From: Eubacteriales bacterium
Lineage (GTDB): Bacteria; Bacillota; Clostridia; Lachnospirales; Lachnospiraceae
DNA: 64,000 nucleotides
Reading direction: 5' to 3'
Assembly (NCBI GenBank): GCA_030524545.1
Contig: JAUNGM010000014.1
Span: 29,102 to 93,101 of the forward strand
This document shows positions 44,870 to 52,973 of the stretch, in pieces; the first letter of the stretch is position 1, and every line of letters begins with the position of its first letter. Position numbers and translations under genes: made by a program. The notes beneath the pieces were generated by a model. That model was given only the letters and a program-made list of their open reading frames with translations, did not search any database and was not told the origin of the DNA.

Positions 44870-45823
44870 ATGTCAAATACACCATATGATGATGTATTTC
44901 GAACGTTACTGAATGACTGCAGTAGTCTGGCCCTGCCGCTGCTTAATGAAGTGTTTAAGGAAGGATACACAGGAAAAGAGCAGATTGAATTTTTTCCAAA
45001 TGAACACTTTCTGAACCAGCAGGATGGTGAGGAAGATAAAAGGATCACGGATACCTGTTTCGTTGTCAAAGATAAAAAAATGAAACGGTACCACTGGGAA
45101 TGCCAAAGCACAGAAGATAAAAAAATCCTGATCAGGATTTTCGAGTATGATGCACAGATAGCGCTTGATTATGGGAAAGTAAAAGAAGAGGTTCTGGAAG
45201 TGATATTTCCTCATTCTGCAGTTTTATCTCTACGGGGAGGAAGGTCAGCCCCTGATCAAATGAAAATCCGGATTATAACACCGGAAGAGACTGCGGAGTA
45301 TAGAGTGCCAGTTATGAAAATGTGCAGCTATACACTGGAGGAGATTTTCTCAAAAGAACTGTTTTTCCTTCTTCCGTTTTATATATTTACTCATGAGGGT
45401 CAATTTGAGGAATATGAAAAGAATGCGGAAAAGCTGGAAAAACTGAAAGAAGAATATACATATCTGACCGCCGGGCTGGAAACACTGGTGAAAGAAGGAA
45501 GGCTTGGAGAATACGAGAAATGTACAATTATTGACATGTGCAAAAGGGTACTGGAAAAAATCGCCTCTAAGTATAAAAGGATTCAGAGAGGAGTGAGGGA
45601 GGTTATGGGCGGACAAATATTGGAATACGAAGCCAAGACGATCCTAAATCAGGGGAAAAAAGAAGGCATGGAGGAAGGAATCGAAAAAGGAATCGATTCT
45701 TATGCGGCGCTCACATCAAAGCTTCTGCAGGCCAATCGCCTGGAAGATCTGAAACGGGCATCAGAAGATATAGAGTATAGGAAACAGCTTTACCGGGAAT
45801 TGGATATAAAAATTTCCAAATAA
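44870..45823 (+). CDS. Rpn/PD-(D/E)XK nuclease-family (transposase-like) protein
   Basis: A 317-residue protein of the PDDEXK_2 or Rpn type (recombination-promoting nuclease or 'PD-(D/E)XK transposase' annotations). The supporting features are TPYDDVFRTLLND at the N-terminus, the DTCFVVKDKK...YHWECQS nuclease block near residues 58-85, and the glycine/lysine/glutamate-rich tail (GKKEGMEEGIEKG) seen in many such proteins. It is a solo gene with a possible promoter (TTGTAT, 17 bases, TAATAT at 44796-44801). Such genes spread horizontally, but no inverted repeats flank it. Confidence 0.72.
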   Translation: MSNTPYDDVFRTLLNDCSSLALPLLNEVFKEGYTGKEQIEFFPNEHFLNQQDGEEDKRITDTCFVVKDKKMKRYHWECQSTEDKKILIRIFEYDAQIALDYGKVKEEVLEVIFPHSAVLSLRGGRSAPDQMKIRIITPEETAEYRVPVMKMCSYTLEEIFSKELFFLLPFYIFTHEGQFEEYEKNAEKLEKLKEEYTYLTAGLETLVKEGRLGEYEKCTIIDMCKRVLEKIASKYKRIQRGVREVMGGQILEYEAKTILNQGKKEGMEEGIEKGIDSYAALTSKLLQANRLEDLKRASEDIEYRKQLYRELDIKISK

Positions 45824-45885
45824 CTTAGAACATGAATAATACTGATTCCTCTGTACTAATAGTGAGTCTGTGAAAAACGTAACGC

Positions 45886-45914
45886 TTGTACAGGGATAGG
45901 GAATATGGTATGAT
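45886..45914 (+). promoter_or_regulatory. Promoter of the nitrogenase-like/hyp operon
   Basis: TTGTAC (45886-45891), 17 bases, TATGAT (45909-45914). Transcripts would start near 45921 and run through a 170-base leader to a terminator before the first gene. The 379-base gap 45824-46202 thus holds a promoter, a leader and a terminator. Confidence 0.65.
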
Positions 45915-45920
45915 AACAGT

Positions 45921-46090
45921 ATCTAAGATTGAAATGGCTATTGAGATCGAAGATGCGTTTATGACTGAGTATACAATGGCTGTCCGGGCAGGTATTTGGA
46001 GCGGTTAATTTTGACCGCCGGCTGCAGGAGGCAGATTGTAACGAGTTCAGGTGTATTTGTTGACCGCATCTTTCGGGATGCGGTCTTTTT
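45921..46090 (+). promoter_or_regulatory. Attenuator-like leader with alternative stems
   Basis: GCGGTTA at 46001-46007 can pair with the first TGACCGC (46012-46018) or with a second TGACCGC (46061-46067), which is also the 5' arm of the terminator at 46062-46085. The first pairing frees the terminator; the second disrupts it. A 24-codon reading frame (45934-46008, starting MAIEIEDAF, ending WSG) stops inside the GCGGTTA arm, so translation or ligand binding could choose between the folds. No known riboswitch is recognised. Confidence 0.5.
46062..46090 (+). terminator. Terminator in the leader of the nitrogenase-like operon
   Basis: GACCGCATC, loop, GATGCGGTC, then TTTTT. It lies upstream of the first gene, so it is an attenuator rather than an operon end. 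Confidence 0.85.
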
Positions 46091-46117
46091 CGTTGGCAGA
46101 CATAGGAGGGAATCCGG

Positions 46118-46138
46118 ATGAAGGTTCCTTATCATTGA
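46118..46138 (+). other. Possible six-residue leader ORF
   Basis: ATG with GGAGGG eight bases upstream encodes MKVPYH and stops. It lies between the attenuator and the TM1266-type gene. It may be a chance start codon or a short regulatory peptide. Confidence 0.25.
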
Positions 46139-46202
46139 CAAGCATATAAAATGATTCAGTGGACTATTTTTAAGTTTACTACAGCATATGGGGAGGACTG
46201 AC

Positions 46203-46454
46203 ATGGAAACCAGAATCGCAATTATCGGAATCATTGTGGAGGATATCGATTCTACAGGCGCAGTGAATGAAGTGCTGCATGACTATAGTATGTATATTAT
46301 CGGGCGTATGGGACTGCCTTACAGGGAGCGGGATATTAACATCATTACCATTGCCCTGGATGCGCCCGGAGATGTGATCAATACGATGGCAGGAAGAATC
46401 GGGAAAATACAGGGAGTCAGTGTGAAGGCCATGTATTCGAAACTACCGGAGTGA
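46203..46454 (+). CDS. TM1266-family iron-hydrogenase-system type regulator
   Basis: An 83-residue ACT/NikR-C-like small protein (TRIAIIGIIVEDIDS, VNEVLHDYSMYIIGRMGLPY, ITIALDAPGDVINTMAGRIG, VKAMYSKL). The family is known as a putative regulator found beside [FeFe]-hydrogenase maturation genes; no such genes are in this window. The ATG at 46203 follows GGGGAGG. It is the first gene of the nitrogenase-like operon, only 39 bases from the first nifH-like gene, which suggests it senses or regulates the metal-cluster system encoded after it. Confidence 0.82.
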   Translation: METRIAIIGIIVEDIDSTGAVNEVLHDYSMYIIGRMGLPYRERDINIITIALDAPGDVINTMAGRIGKIQGVSVKAMYSKLPE

Positions 46455-46493
46455 GACAGAAACATATTTCAGTAATCATATTGGGGGATTTTT

Positions 46494-47258
46494 ATGAAGA
46501 AAATAGCGGTTTACGGAAAAGGCGGTATCGGAAAGTCCACGATCGTTTCCAACCTGGCGGCTGCGATGGCAAAGAAGGGCCTTCGGGTCATGCAGATCGG
46601 CTGTGATCCCAAGGCGGATTCTACGATTGGCCTTCGCCATGGGGAAAAGCTTCCGACCATTCTGGAAACGGTGCGAAAAAAGAAAGATCAGTTTACGTTA
46701 GAGGAAATTACAAAGACCGGCTATGCCGGGGTAGTCTGTGTGGAAGCGGGAGGCCCGATTCCCGGGCTTGGATGTGCCGGACGGGGGATCATCACCGCAC
46801 TGGAAAAGCTGGAGGCCAAAGGGGCATATGACAGGTTTGAGCCGGATGTGGTGTTTTATGACGTACTGGGCGATGTGGTCTGCGGCGGTTTTTCCATGCC
46901 GATGAGGGACGGATATGCAGACCAGGTATTTATCGTGACTTCGGGAGAGAATATGTCCATTTACGCGGCTGCCAATATTGCAACGGCCATTGAGAATTTT
47001 CAGGGGCGCGGATATGCCGGGCTTGGAGGCATGATCCTGAACTGCCGCAATGTGAAAAATGAGATGGAGAAAGTGGAAGAACTTTGCGGAGATTTTCATA
47101 CGGAGATTGTGGGAAAGATAGCGTTCAGCGAGACGGTACAGGATGCGGAAGCGCTGCATAAAACAGTAATAGAAGCCTTCCCGGAAAGCGAGATCGCAGA
47201 AGCGTACCGGAATCTGGCAGATGTGATGATAGAGCGGCTGCAGATCAGGGTCCCCTAA
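46494..47258 (+). CDS. Nitrogenase iron protein-like ATPase (NifH-like 1)
   Basis: A 254-residue NifH/BchL/CfbC-type reductase component. The P-loop is [10 protein letters not shown] at residues 5-14, and the two [4Fe-4S] ligands that bridge the dimer are kept: Cys94 in GLGCAGRG and Cys130 in [19 protein letters not shown] and [10 protein letters not shown] are further family marks. It is expected to bind ATP and pass single electrons to the component-1-like pair encoded downstream. It is not a true NifH: no nifDK catalytic set or nifB/E/N is around. The target reaction is unknown. Confidence 0.92.
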   Translation: MKKIAVYGKGGIGKSTIVSNLAAAMAKKGLRVMQIGCDPKADSTIGLRHGEKLPTILETVRKKKDQFTLEEITKTGYAGVVCVEAGGPIPGLGCAGRGIITALEKLEAKGAYDRFEPDVVFYDVLGDVVCGGFSMPMRDGYADQVFIVTSGENMSIYAAANIATAIENFQGRGYAGLGGMILNCRNVKNEMEKVEELCGDFHTEIVGKIAFSETVQDAEALHKTVIEAFPESEIAEAYRNLADVMIERLQIRVP

Positions 47259-47331
47259 CGGGATACCAGAATGGCATCCGCCAGGAAAGAGGAAATCCCT
47301 AAAGGGATACCAGGGTGGCATCCGCCATCAA
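47249..47331 (+). repeat. Two copies of a double-hairpin repeat between nifH-like 1 and nifD-like 1
   Basis: Copy A (about 47249-47285) and copy B (47286-47331) are 44 bases apart. Each has a first hairpin (TCCC...GGGA; ATCCC-TAAA-GGGAT in copy B, 47295-47308), the spacer ACCANNN, and a second hairpin TGGC-ATCC-GCCA (47272-47283 and 47316-47327). Each copy also carries an SD-like GGGA(T) followed by ATG or GTG. The same design recurs at the window end. Confidence 0.75.
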
Positions 47332-47345
47332 AGGAGGAAGAACGA

Positions 47346-48680
47346 ATGTTAAGAAAAGTAGGAGGAGGGATGGACTCTTCCGGGGCGAAGGTAAGCATAC
47401 GGGAAGCAAATTTCCCCGCGCCCTTTCAGGAAGGACTGGAATACAGCTCTCCGGCAAGAGGGACCTGGAATATTGTACATACCGGTATGCTGATACCGGA
47501 ATCCCATCAGATTTTTGTCTGCGCCCAGGGATGCCTGCGGGGAGTGGTGCTTACCGCAGCGGAGATGAATGCGATGGGGCGTTACTCCGCAGTAGCCATC
47601 CGGGAAGAAAATGTGCTGGACGGAACCATGGAGGAATTGATGATCGAAGGAGTATCGGATGTGCTGAAAAAGCTTTCCTACAGGCCAAAAGCCGTGCTGC
47701 TTTTTATCAGCTGCCAGCATTTCTTTCTGGCATATGACCAGAAAGGGGTATTCCGGACTTTGCGAAAGCGCTTTCCGGATATCCGGTTCCTGGACTGCTA
47801 TATGATACCGACCCTGCGCAAAAGCGGCCTGACGCCGGATCAGAAGATGCGTATCCAGCTCTACAGTGCACTGGAACCGATGCCTCAGAAACTGAAAAAA
47901 ATAAGTCTGATCGGAAGCAATCTGCCTGTAAGTGCAGACAGTGAGCTGGTAAAGCTGCTGCAGGAAAACGGTTTTGAACTGGTTCAGCTTCAGGATTGCC
48001 AAAGCTTTGATGATTATCTTCACATGGCGGAAAGCTCCCTGAACCTCTTTTATGAGCCGCTGGCCCTGATGGCAGCAAAGGATCTGGAAAAACGGCTGGG
48101 GCAGAAGTATCTGTACCTGACCTTCAGCTTCTGCTATGAGGAACTGGAAGAAAATTACCGGAACCTGTGCGAAGCACTTCAGATATCCATACCGGATGAC
48201 TGGAGTGTCGGCCTCAGGGAAAAAGCGGAGCTTTCCTTAAAAAGGGCGAGAGACATTATCGGGGACACGCCCATAGCAGTGGACTATTCTTTTACATTCC
48301 GTATTTTGAGCTTTACACGGATGCTGCTGGAGCATGGATTTCATGTGACGGAGATTTACGGTGATGTGTTTCTGCCGGAAGAGAAGGAAGATTTTCTGTG
48401 GATTCAGAAGCATTTTCCGGAGATTGCCGTCTCATCCTGCATCCGTCCGAAGATGCGTTATCTGAACCGGAAGCGGGACGGAAAAATGCTGGCAGTCGGA
48501 CAAAAAGCCGCCTATTTCACGGGAACAGATCATTTTGTTAATGTGGTGGAGAGCGGAGGGCTGTATGGCTATGAAGGAATCGTTCAGATTGCCGGGCTGA
48601 TGGAGGATGCATTTTTACATACAAAGGATCGAAAATCAATCATTCAAAGAAAAGGATACGGGTGTGAGAGCTGTATATGA
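47346..48680 (+). CDS. Nitrogenase component 1-like protein (NifD/E-like 1)
   Basis: A 444-residue protein with the three-domain alpha/beta fold character of nitrogenase component 1 subunits. Candidate cluster cysteines are Cys59 and Cys63 in FVCAQGCLRG and Cys123 in LFISCQHF, equivalent in order to the second and third P-cluster ligands of NifD; the first ligand is missing. There are no clear FeMo-cofactor ligands. The late VTEIYGDVF segment is shared with the second D-like protein (VSEIYGTVS). The ATG at 47346 follows AAAGGAGGAA. It is probably the partner of the K-like protein encoded in the four-base overlap downstream. Confidence 0.8.
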   Translation: MLRKVGGGMDSSGAKVSIREANFPAPFQEGLEYSSPARGTWNIVHTGMLIPESHQIFVCAQGCLRGVVLTAAEMNAMGRYSAVAIREENVLDGTMEELMIEGVSDVLKKLSYRPKAVLLFISCQHFFLAYDQKGVFRTLRKRFPDIRFLDCYMIPTLRKSGLTPDQKMRIQLYSALEPMPQKLKKISLIGSNLPVSADSELVKLLQENGFELVQLQDCQSFDDYLHMAESSLNLFYEPLALMAAKDLEKRLGQKYLYLTFSFCYEELEENYRNLCEALQISIPDDWSVGLREKAELSLKRARDIIGDTPIAVDYSFTFRILSFTRMLLEHGFHVTEIYGDVFLPEEKEDFLWIQKHFPEIAVSSCIRPKMRYLNRKRDGKMLAVGQKAAYFTGTDHFVNVVESGGLYGYEGIVQIAGLMEDAFLHTKDRKSIIQRKGYGCESCI

Positions 48681-49852
48681 AACAGGTAGCAGGTTTGATT
48701 TCAACTTATTCGTCGGATGAATTTGGCATCTGTTCCGCCCTTTATGAGCTGGGGGGGATGGTGGTCATGCATGATGCATCCGGCTGCAATTCCACATACA
48801 CCACCCATGATGAGCCGCGTTGGTATGAGGTGGACAGTATGATCTATATCTCGGCCATTTCCGAAATGGAAGCGATCATGGGGGATGATGACAAACTGAT
48901 CGGGGACCTGGTAGAGACGGCCGGGGAACTCCATCCCGGATTTATCGCCGTTGTGGGAGCGCCTATTCCGTATATGATCGGAACGGACCTGGGAGCGATC
49001 GCGGCAATTACAGAGAAAAGGACAGGCATTCCCTGCTTTGGCTTTTCGGCCAACGGAATGCAGAATTATACAAAGGGAATTTCCATGGCTTTGGAGAAAA
49101 TCGTGGAGAGGTTCTGCATTCGCGAGATTGCCGGGACAAAGAACCTGTCGGTAAATATCATCGGTGCAACTCCGCTGGATTTTTCCGTAAACGGCAGCGT
49201 GGACTCCATAAAAGAATGGATTCAGGAGCAGGGCATGGAAGTGGGAGCCTGTTTTGCCATGGGGAGTACCATGGAAGAAATTGAGAAAGCCGGGCAGGCC
49301 CGTGTGAACCTGGTGGTTTCCTACGGCGGGCTTGCAGCGGCAAAAAAACTGAAAGAAATCTTCGGAACACCCTATGTAGTGGGGGTTCCTTTAGGAAAGG
49401 CATTTGCGGAGTATCTGGGGAACGCTGTAAAAAAGGCGGCGGAAACAGGGGAATGTGTGATTGGCTATCGGGATGCGGATATATGCGGAGAGGAGACAGT
49501 TACCGGATCTTTAAAATCCCTTGCAGTCATTGGGGAAAGCGTATATTCAGCGTCCCTGGCGGCAGCGATACGGATGGAATGCGGAATCGATGCGCGGGTA
49601 TTCTGCCCCCTTGATACGGAGCCGGAGCTGCTCCGGGAAGGCGATCTGCTGACACCGGAGGAGGATGATCTGATGGAACACCTGCCTGAGGCGGAGGGAG
49701 TGATCGCAGATCCTCTGTACCGGCCTTTATGCAGCGAAAATATAAAATTTTATCCGCTTCCTCATGAGGCCTTTTCCGGAAGAATTTATGATGCAGTGAA
49801 TCCGGATCTGGTGAATCGGGAATTACGGAAAGTGGAGGTTAGGGAATGTTAA
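48677..49852 (+). CDS. Nitrogenase component 1-like protein (NifK/N-like 1)
   Basis: A 391-residue component-1-type protein. It opens with [21 protein letters not shown] and keeps a single cysteine at the expected cluster position, Cys37 in [18 protein letters not shown]. The usual second and third positions are empty ([13 protein letters not shown] lacks Cys). [11 protein letters not shown] and [14 protein letters not shown] are shared with K-like 2. It should form a heterodimer or heterotetramer with D-like 1. A reduced, bridging [4Fe-4S] cluster as in BchNB or CfbD is the most plausible cluster type. Overlaps both neighbours by a few bases. Confidence 0.8.
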   Translation: MKQVAGLISTYSSDEFGICSALYELGGMVVMHDASGCNSTYTTHDEPRWYEVDSMIYISAISEMEAIMGDDDKLIGDLVETAGELHPGFIAVVGAPIPYMIGTDLGAIAAITEKRTGIPCFGFSANGMQNYTKGISMALEKIVERFCIREIAGTKNLSVNIIGATPLDFSVNGSVDSIKEWIQEQGMEVGACFAMGSTMEEIEKAGQARVNLVVSYGGLAAAKKLKEIFGTPYVVGVPLGKAFAEYLGNAVKKAAETGECVIGYRDADICGEETVTGSLKSLAVIGESVYSASLAAAIRMECGIDARVFCPLDTEPELLREGDLLTPEEDDLMEHLPEAEGVIADPLYRPLCSENIKFYPLPHEAFSGRIYDAVNPDLVNRELRKVEVREC

Positions 49853-50595
49853 AACTTGCAATATACGGAAAAGGCGGGATTGGAAAATCCACCACAACCA
49901 GCAACCTGGCAGCGGCCTTTGCGGTGCTGGGGAAAAAGGTGATCCAGATCGGATGTGACCCAAAAGCGGATTCTACCATTAATCTGCTGGGAGGGAATCC
50001 GGTGAAGCCTGTGATGAATTATCTTCGGGAGTACGATGAAGAGCCGGAGCGGATTGACCAGATTGCGAAGGAGGGATTCGGCGGCGTGCTCTGTATCGAG
50101 ACCGGGGGCCCGACGCCGGGACTGGGCTGCGCAGGAAGAGGAATCATCACGACCTTCAGCCTGCTGGAAGATCTGGAGCTTTTTGAAACGTATCAGCCGG
50201 ATGTGGTGCTTTATGATGTGCTGGGAGACGTGGTGTGCGGAGGGTTTGCAGCTCCTATCCGGGAAGGCTATGCAAGCGGTATCCTGATCGTCACTTCCGG
50301 GGAAAAGATGGCGTTGTATGCAGCCAATAATATCAATACTGCGGTGAACAATTTTGAAGACCGGGGATATGCATCCGTGAAGGGAATTATCCTGAACCGC
50401 AGGGATGTGGAGAATGAGGAAGAAAAGGTGCGGGAATTTGCCGAAAAGAACGGGCTGGAAATTGTGGCGGACATCCCCAGGAGCCAGGACATTATCCGGT
50501 TTGAAGACCGGGGAATGACGGTGATCGAGGGAGATGTAAATCTGCCTGTCAGCCGGAAGTATCTGGAGCTGGCAAAACGTCTGCTGGAAGAGTAA
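49846..50595 (+). CDS. Nitrogenase iron protein-like ATPase (NifH-like 2)
   Basis: A 249-residue second NifH-type protein. P-loop [15 protein letters not shown] at residues 6-20, cluster ligands Cys95 (GLGCAGRG) and Cys131 ([10 protein letters not shown]). It is clearly related to NifH-like 1 but differs through its whole length, so the duplication is old. Its start overlaps the end of K-like 1 by seven bases, and the second triad follows directly. Having a reductase for each pair suggests that the pairs do different reactions or different steps. Confidence 0.92.
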   Translation: MLKLAIYGKGGIGKSTTTSNLAAAFAVLGKKVIQIGCDPKADSTINLLGGNPVKPVMNYLREYDEEPERIDQIAKEGFGGVLCIETGGPTPGLGCAGRGIITTFSLLEDLELFETYQPDVVLYDVLGDVVCGGFAAPIREGYASGILIVTSGEKMALYAANNINTAVNNFEDRGYASVKGIILNRRDVENEEEKVREFAEKNGLEIVADIPRSQDIIRFEDRGMTVIEGDVNLPVSRKYLELAKRLLEE

Positions 50596-50622
50596 AGATT
50601 CCTTAATGCGATAGGAGGTTTT

Positions 50623-51933
50623 ATGGAGAAGGAAGTTTATTATATCACTGCTGCCGAACTGGCAGAACGGGGAAGGGATGGGATTCCGGACGAGCTGCAG
50701 TCTTCGAAGCATCTGATCTACAGCTCTCCGGCAACCCTTTCCTTTAATTCCCCCGGAGCGCAGGGCTTTGGGGTAAAGAGGGCGGGCCTTGCTGTTCCGG
50801 GATCCGTGGAGCTTTTGGTGGCTCCGGGATGCTGCGGAAGGAATACGACCATGCTCAGTGAACTGGGCGGATACAGTGAGCGATTTTTTTATCTGCTGAT
50901 GGACGACACGGATATTGTGACGGGACGCCACCTGAATAAGATCTCAAAGGCTGTAAAAGAGGTGGTGGATTCTCTGGAAGAAAGGCCCTCTGCGGTCATG
51001 ATCTGTATTACCTGTGTGGATGCCCTTCTGGGAACCGATATGGACAGGGTCTGTCGGAAAGCTTCCGATTACGCAGGGGTTCCGGTACTTCCCTGCTATA
51101 TGTATGCCCTGACAAGAGAGGGACGTGTACCGCCTATGACTGCGGTACGGAAATCCGTTTACTCCCTCCTGGAAAAAAGAGAGAAGAAGTCCACGACAGT
51201 GAATCTTCTGGGAGAGTTTGCCCCGTTTCTGGATGATACGGAGTTGTATGAGATTCTCCGGGGGCTTGGGGTGAAGAAGATCAATGAGATTTCCAGATGT
51301 AAGGATTTTGAGGAATATCTTTCTATGGCGGAGGCGAATTTTAATCTTGTTTTGAACCCGGAGTGCCGTCTGGCTGCGGAGGATATCCGGAAACGTCTGG
51401 ATATTCCGGGAATCGAGCTTACCAGACTTTACCAGATCGACAAGATTCACCGCCAGTATGAACTGCTGGGAGGTGCTCTCGGCGTGAAGATCGATGACGG
51501 GAAATACTATGAGGCTGCCATGGAAGCGGTAGAACGCTTTTCCCAAAAGTATCCCGAAACGGTATTTGCCATTGGGGAATGCCTGAATGGCGGATCCTTC
51601 GAGCTGGCGCTGGCACTGCTTCGTTATGGACATCACGTATCGGAAATATACGGAACGGTTTCTTCAGAAAACTTTATCTATATTAAGAAGATTGCGGCAA
51701 TAAGCCCTGATACACGGATTTATACAAATCTGTCCCCGACAATGCTCTACTATGACTGCGGGGAAGGGAAGGCGGACATTACCATCGGAAAGGATGCGGA
51801 ATATTATCATCCGAATTGTGTAAATGTGCCATGGAACCAGGAGCGCCAGCCTTTTGGGTATTCCGGGCTTCGTCATCTGTTTGAGGAATTGGAGGAAGCA
51901 ATGGACAAGACTGCAGAAGGGAGAACAAGATGA
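50623..51933 (+). CDS. Nitrogenase component 1-like protein (NifD/E-like 2)
   Basis: A 436-residue component-1-like protein. Its N-terminal part YSSPATLSFNSPGAQGFG lacks the first P-cluster cysteine. Cys70 and Cys71 in VAPGCCGRN and Cys128/Cys131 in ICITCVDAL match the second and third ligand positions. VSEIYGTVSSENF near the C-terminus aligns with D-like 1. It is more like the first D-like protein in layout than any NifD known to me. Start follows AGGAGG. The downstream K-like 2 overlaps its stop by four bases. Confidence 0.8.
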   Translation: MEKEVYYITAAELAERGRDGIPDELQSSKHLIYSSPATLSFNSPGAQGFGVKRAGLAVPGSVELLVAPGCCGRNTTMLSELGGYSERFFYLLMDDTDIVTGRHLNKISKAVKEVVDSLEERPSAVMICITCVDALLGTDMDRVCRKASDYAGVPVLPCYMYALTREGRVPPMTAVRKSVYSLLEKREKKSTTVNLLGEFAPFLDDTELYEILRGLGVKKINEISRCKDFEEYLSMAEANFNLVLNPECRLAAEDIRKRLDIPGIELTRLYQIDKIHRQYELLGGALGVKIDDGKYYEAAMEAVERFSQKYPETVFAIGECLNGGSFELALALLRYGHHVSEIYGTVSSENFIYIKKIAAISPDTRIYTNLSPTMLYYDCGEGKADITIGKDAEYYHPNCVNVPWNQERQPFGYSGLRHLFEELEEAMDKTAEGRTR

Positions 51934-52973
51934 AGGGATTATTAAAATATCTGTCACCCTTTGCGCCGGATCAGTCCGGTGCGGCATCGGTGCTGTATGA
52001 GCTGGGCGGGATCACGGTCATCTGTGATGCGGGCGGCTGTACGGGAAACATCTGCGGGTTTGATGAGCCGAGATGGTTTGTACGGAAAAGTGCCATCTTC
52101 AGCGCAGGCCTTCGGGATATGGATGCGATTCTCGGAAGAGATGACAGGCTGGTGGAGAAGCTGAAGGATACGGCCAAAAAAGTGGATGCGGAATTTGCCG
52201 CTGTCATCGGAACCCCTGTCCCTGCGGTGATTGCAACGGATTTTCAGGCGCTGAAGCGAATGGCAGAGAAGCGCTGCGGGATTCCGGTGATCACCGTGGA
52301 GTGTACGGGAACCCGTATATATGATGAAGGGGAAGAGGAAACTTACCTGGAATTGTTCCGCAAATTTGCGGAGGATCAAAAAGAAGTGAATGCGAAAACC
52401 ATAGGGGTGCTCGGCGCTACCCCGCTGGATCTGGGCAGCATTCATGCAGACCGGGAAATCCATGAGGTGCTGTCGAAGCAGGGATATGAGAATGTTTTCT
52501 GTTATGGCATGGGAAGCGGCCTGGAAGCGGTAAAAAATGCAGGGACTGCAGCAAAGAATCTGGTTGTAGCCCCCGCAGGCCTGAAGGCAGCGCAGTATTT
52601 GCAAAAACGGTTCGGCACGCCGTATGAGGTGTCTTACCCGCTCCTTGGAGAAGAGATCAAAGAGCAGCTTCATAAGCTGGCAGGAAAAAAAGTCCTGGTT
52701 GTTCATCAGCAGACAGCAGCCAACGAAATCCGTAAGGAGATCCGCCGGGCCGGGGAAGCGGATGTAACGGCGGCAACCTGGTTTATGCTGACAGAGGAAG
52801 GAAAAGAACCGCAGGATGTGCAGCTTACCACAGAAAAGCAATTTGCAGAGTATGTGGAACAGGGAGGCTTTGATGTGATCATCGGAGACCGGCTTTTGAA
52901 ACGGGCGCTTAGAACTTATCAGGGAGAATATATCGCAGTCAGCCACTTTGCGGTATCAGGGGAATTGGGATGA
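51930..52973 (+). CDS. Nitrogenase component 1-like protein (NifK/N-like 2)
   Basis: A 347-residue protein. Like K-like 1 it opens with LSPFAPDQSGAASVLYELGG, has Cys37 in CDAGGCTG and the shared DEPRW, and keeps GATPLDLG and LVVAPAGLKAAQYL. VIGTPVPAVIATD replaces the third ligand segment and has no Cys. The C-terminal part is shorter than that of K-like 1. It closes the second triad, and the next gene, hypF, overlaps its stop by four bases, tying the nitrogenase-like genes to the hyp genes in one transcript. Confidence 0.8.
   Translation: MKGLLKYLSPFAPDQSGAASVLYELGGITVICDAGGCTGNICGFDEPRWFVRKSAIFSAGLRDMDAILGRDDRLVEKLKDTAKKVDAEFAAVIGTPVPAVIATDFQALKRMAEKRCGIPVITVECTGTRIYDEGEEETYLELFRKFAEDQKEVNAKTIGVLGATPLDLGSIHADREIHEVLSKQGYENVFCYGMGSGLEAVKNAGTAAKNLVVAPAGLKAAQYLQKRFGTPYEVSYPLLGEEIKEQLHKLAGKKVLVVHQQTAANEIRKEIRRAGEADVTAATWFMLTEEGKEPQDVQLTTEKQFAEYVEQGGFDVIIGDRLLKRALRTYQGEYIAVSHFAVSGELG

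Noticed and set aside
44870-45823. Complete transposon or insertion sequence
   Set aside because: The nuclease-type gene has no terminal inverted repeats or target duplications that I can see, and no transposase of an IS family accompanies it.
45921-46090. Molybdenum cofactor or cobalamin riboswitch in the leader of the nitrogenase-like operon
   Set aside because: No B12 box or Moco-like core was recognised; only the alternative stems and terminator are clear.
46494-52973. True nitrogen fixation genes (nifHDK/nifEN)
   Set aside because: The D and K proteins lack most P-cluster ligands and recognisable FeMo-cofactor ligands, and nifB and other nif genes are absent. The similarity is to nitrogenase-like families only.
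46494-52973. Chlorophyllide or protochlorophyllide reductase (Bch/Chl) or F430 synthesis (CfbCD)
   Set aside because: No tetrapyrrole pathway genes lie nearby, and two H-D-K triads with hyp genes do not match either system. The organism type also makes photosynthesis or methanogenesis implausible.
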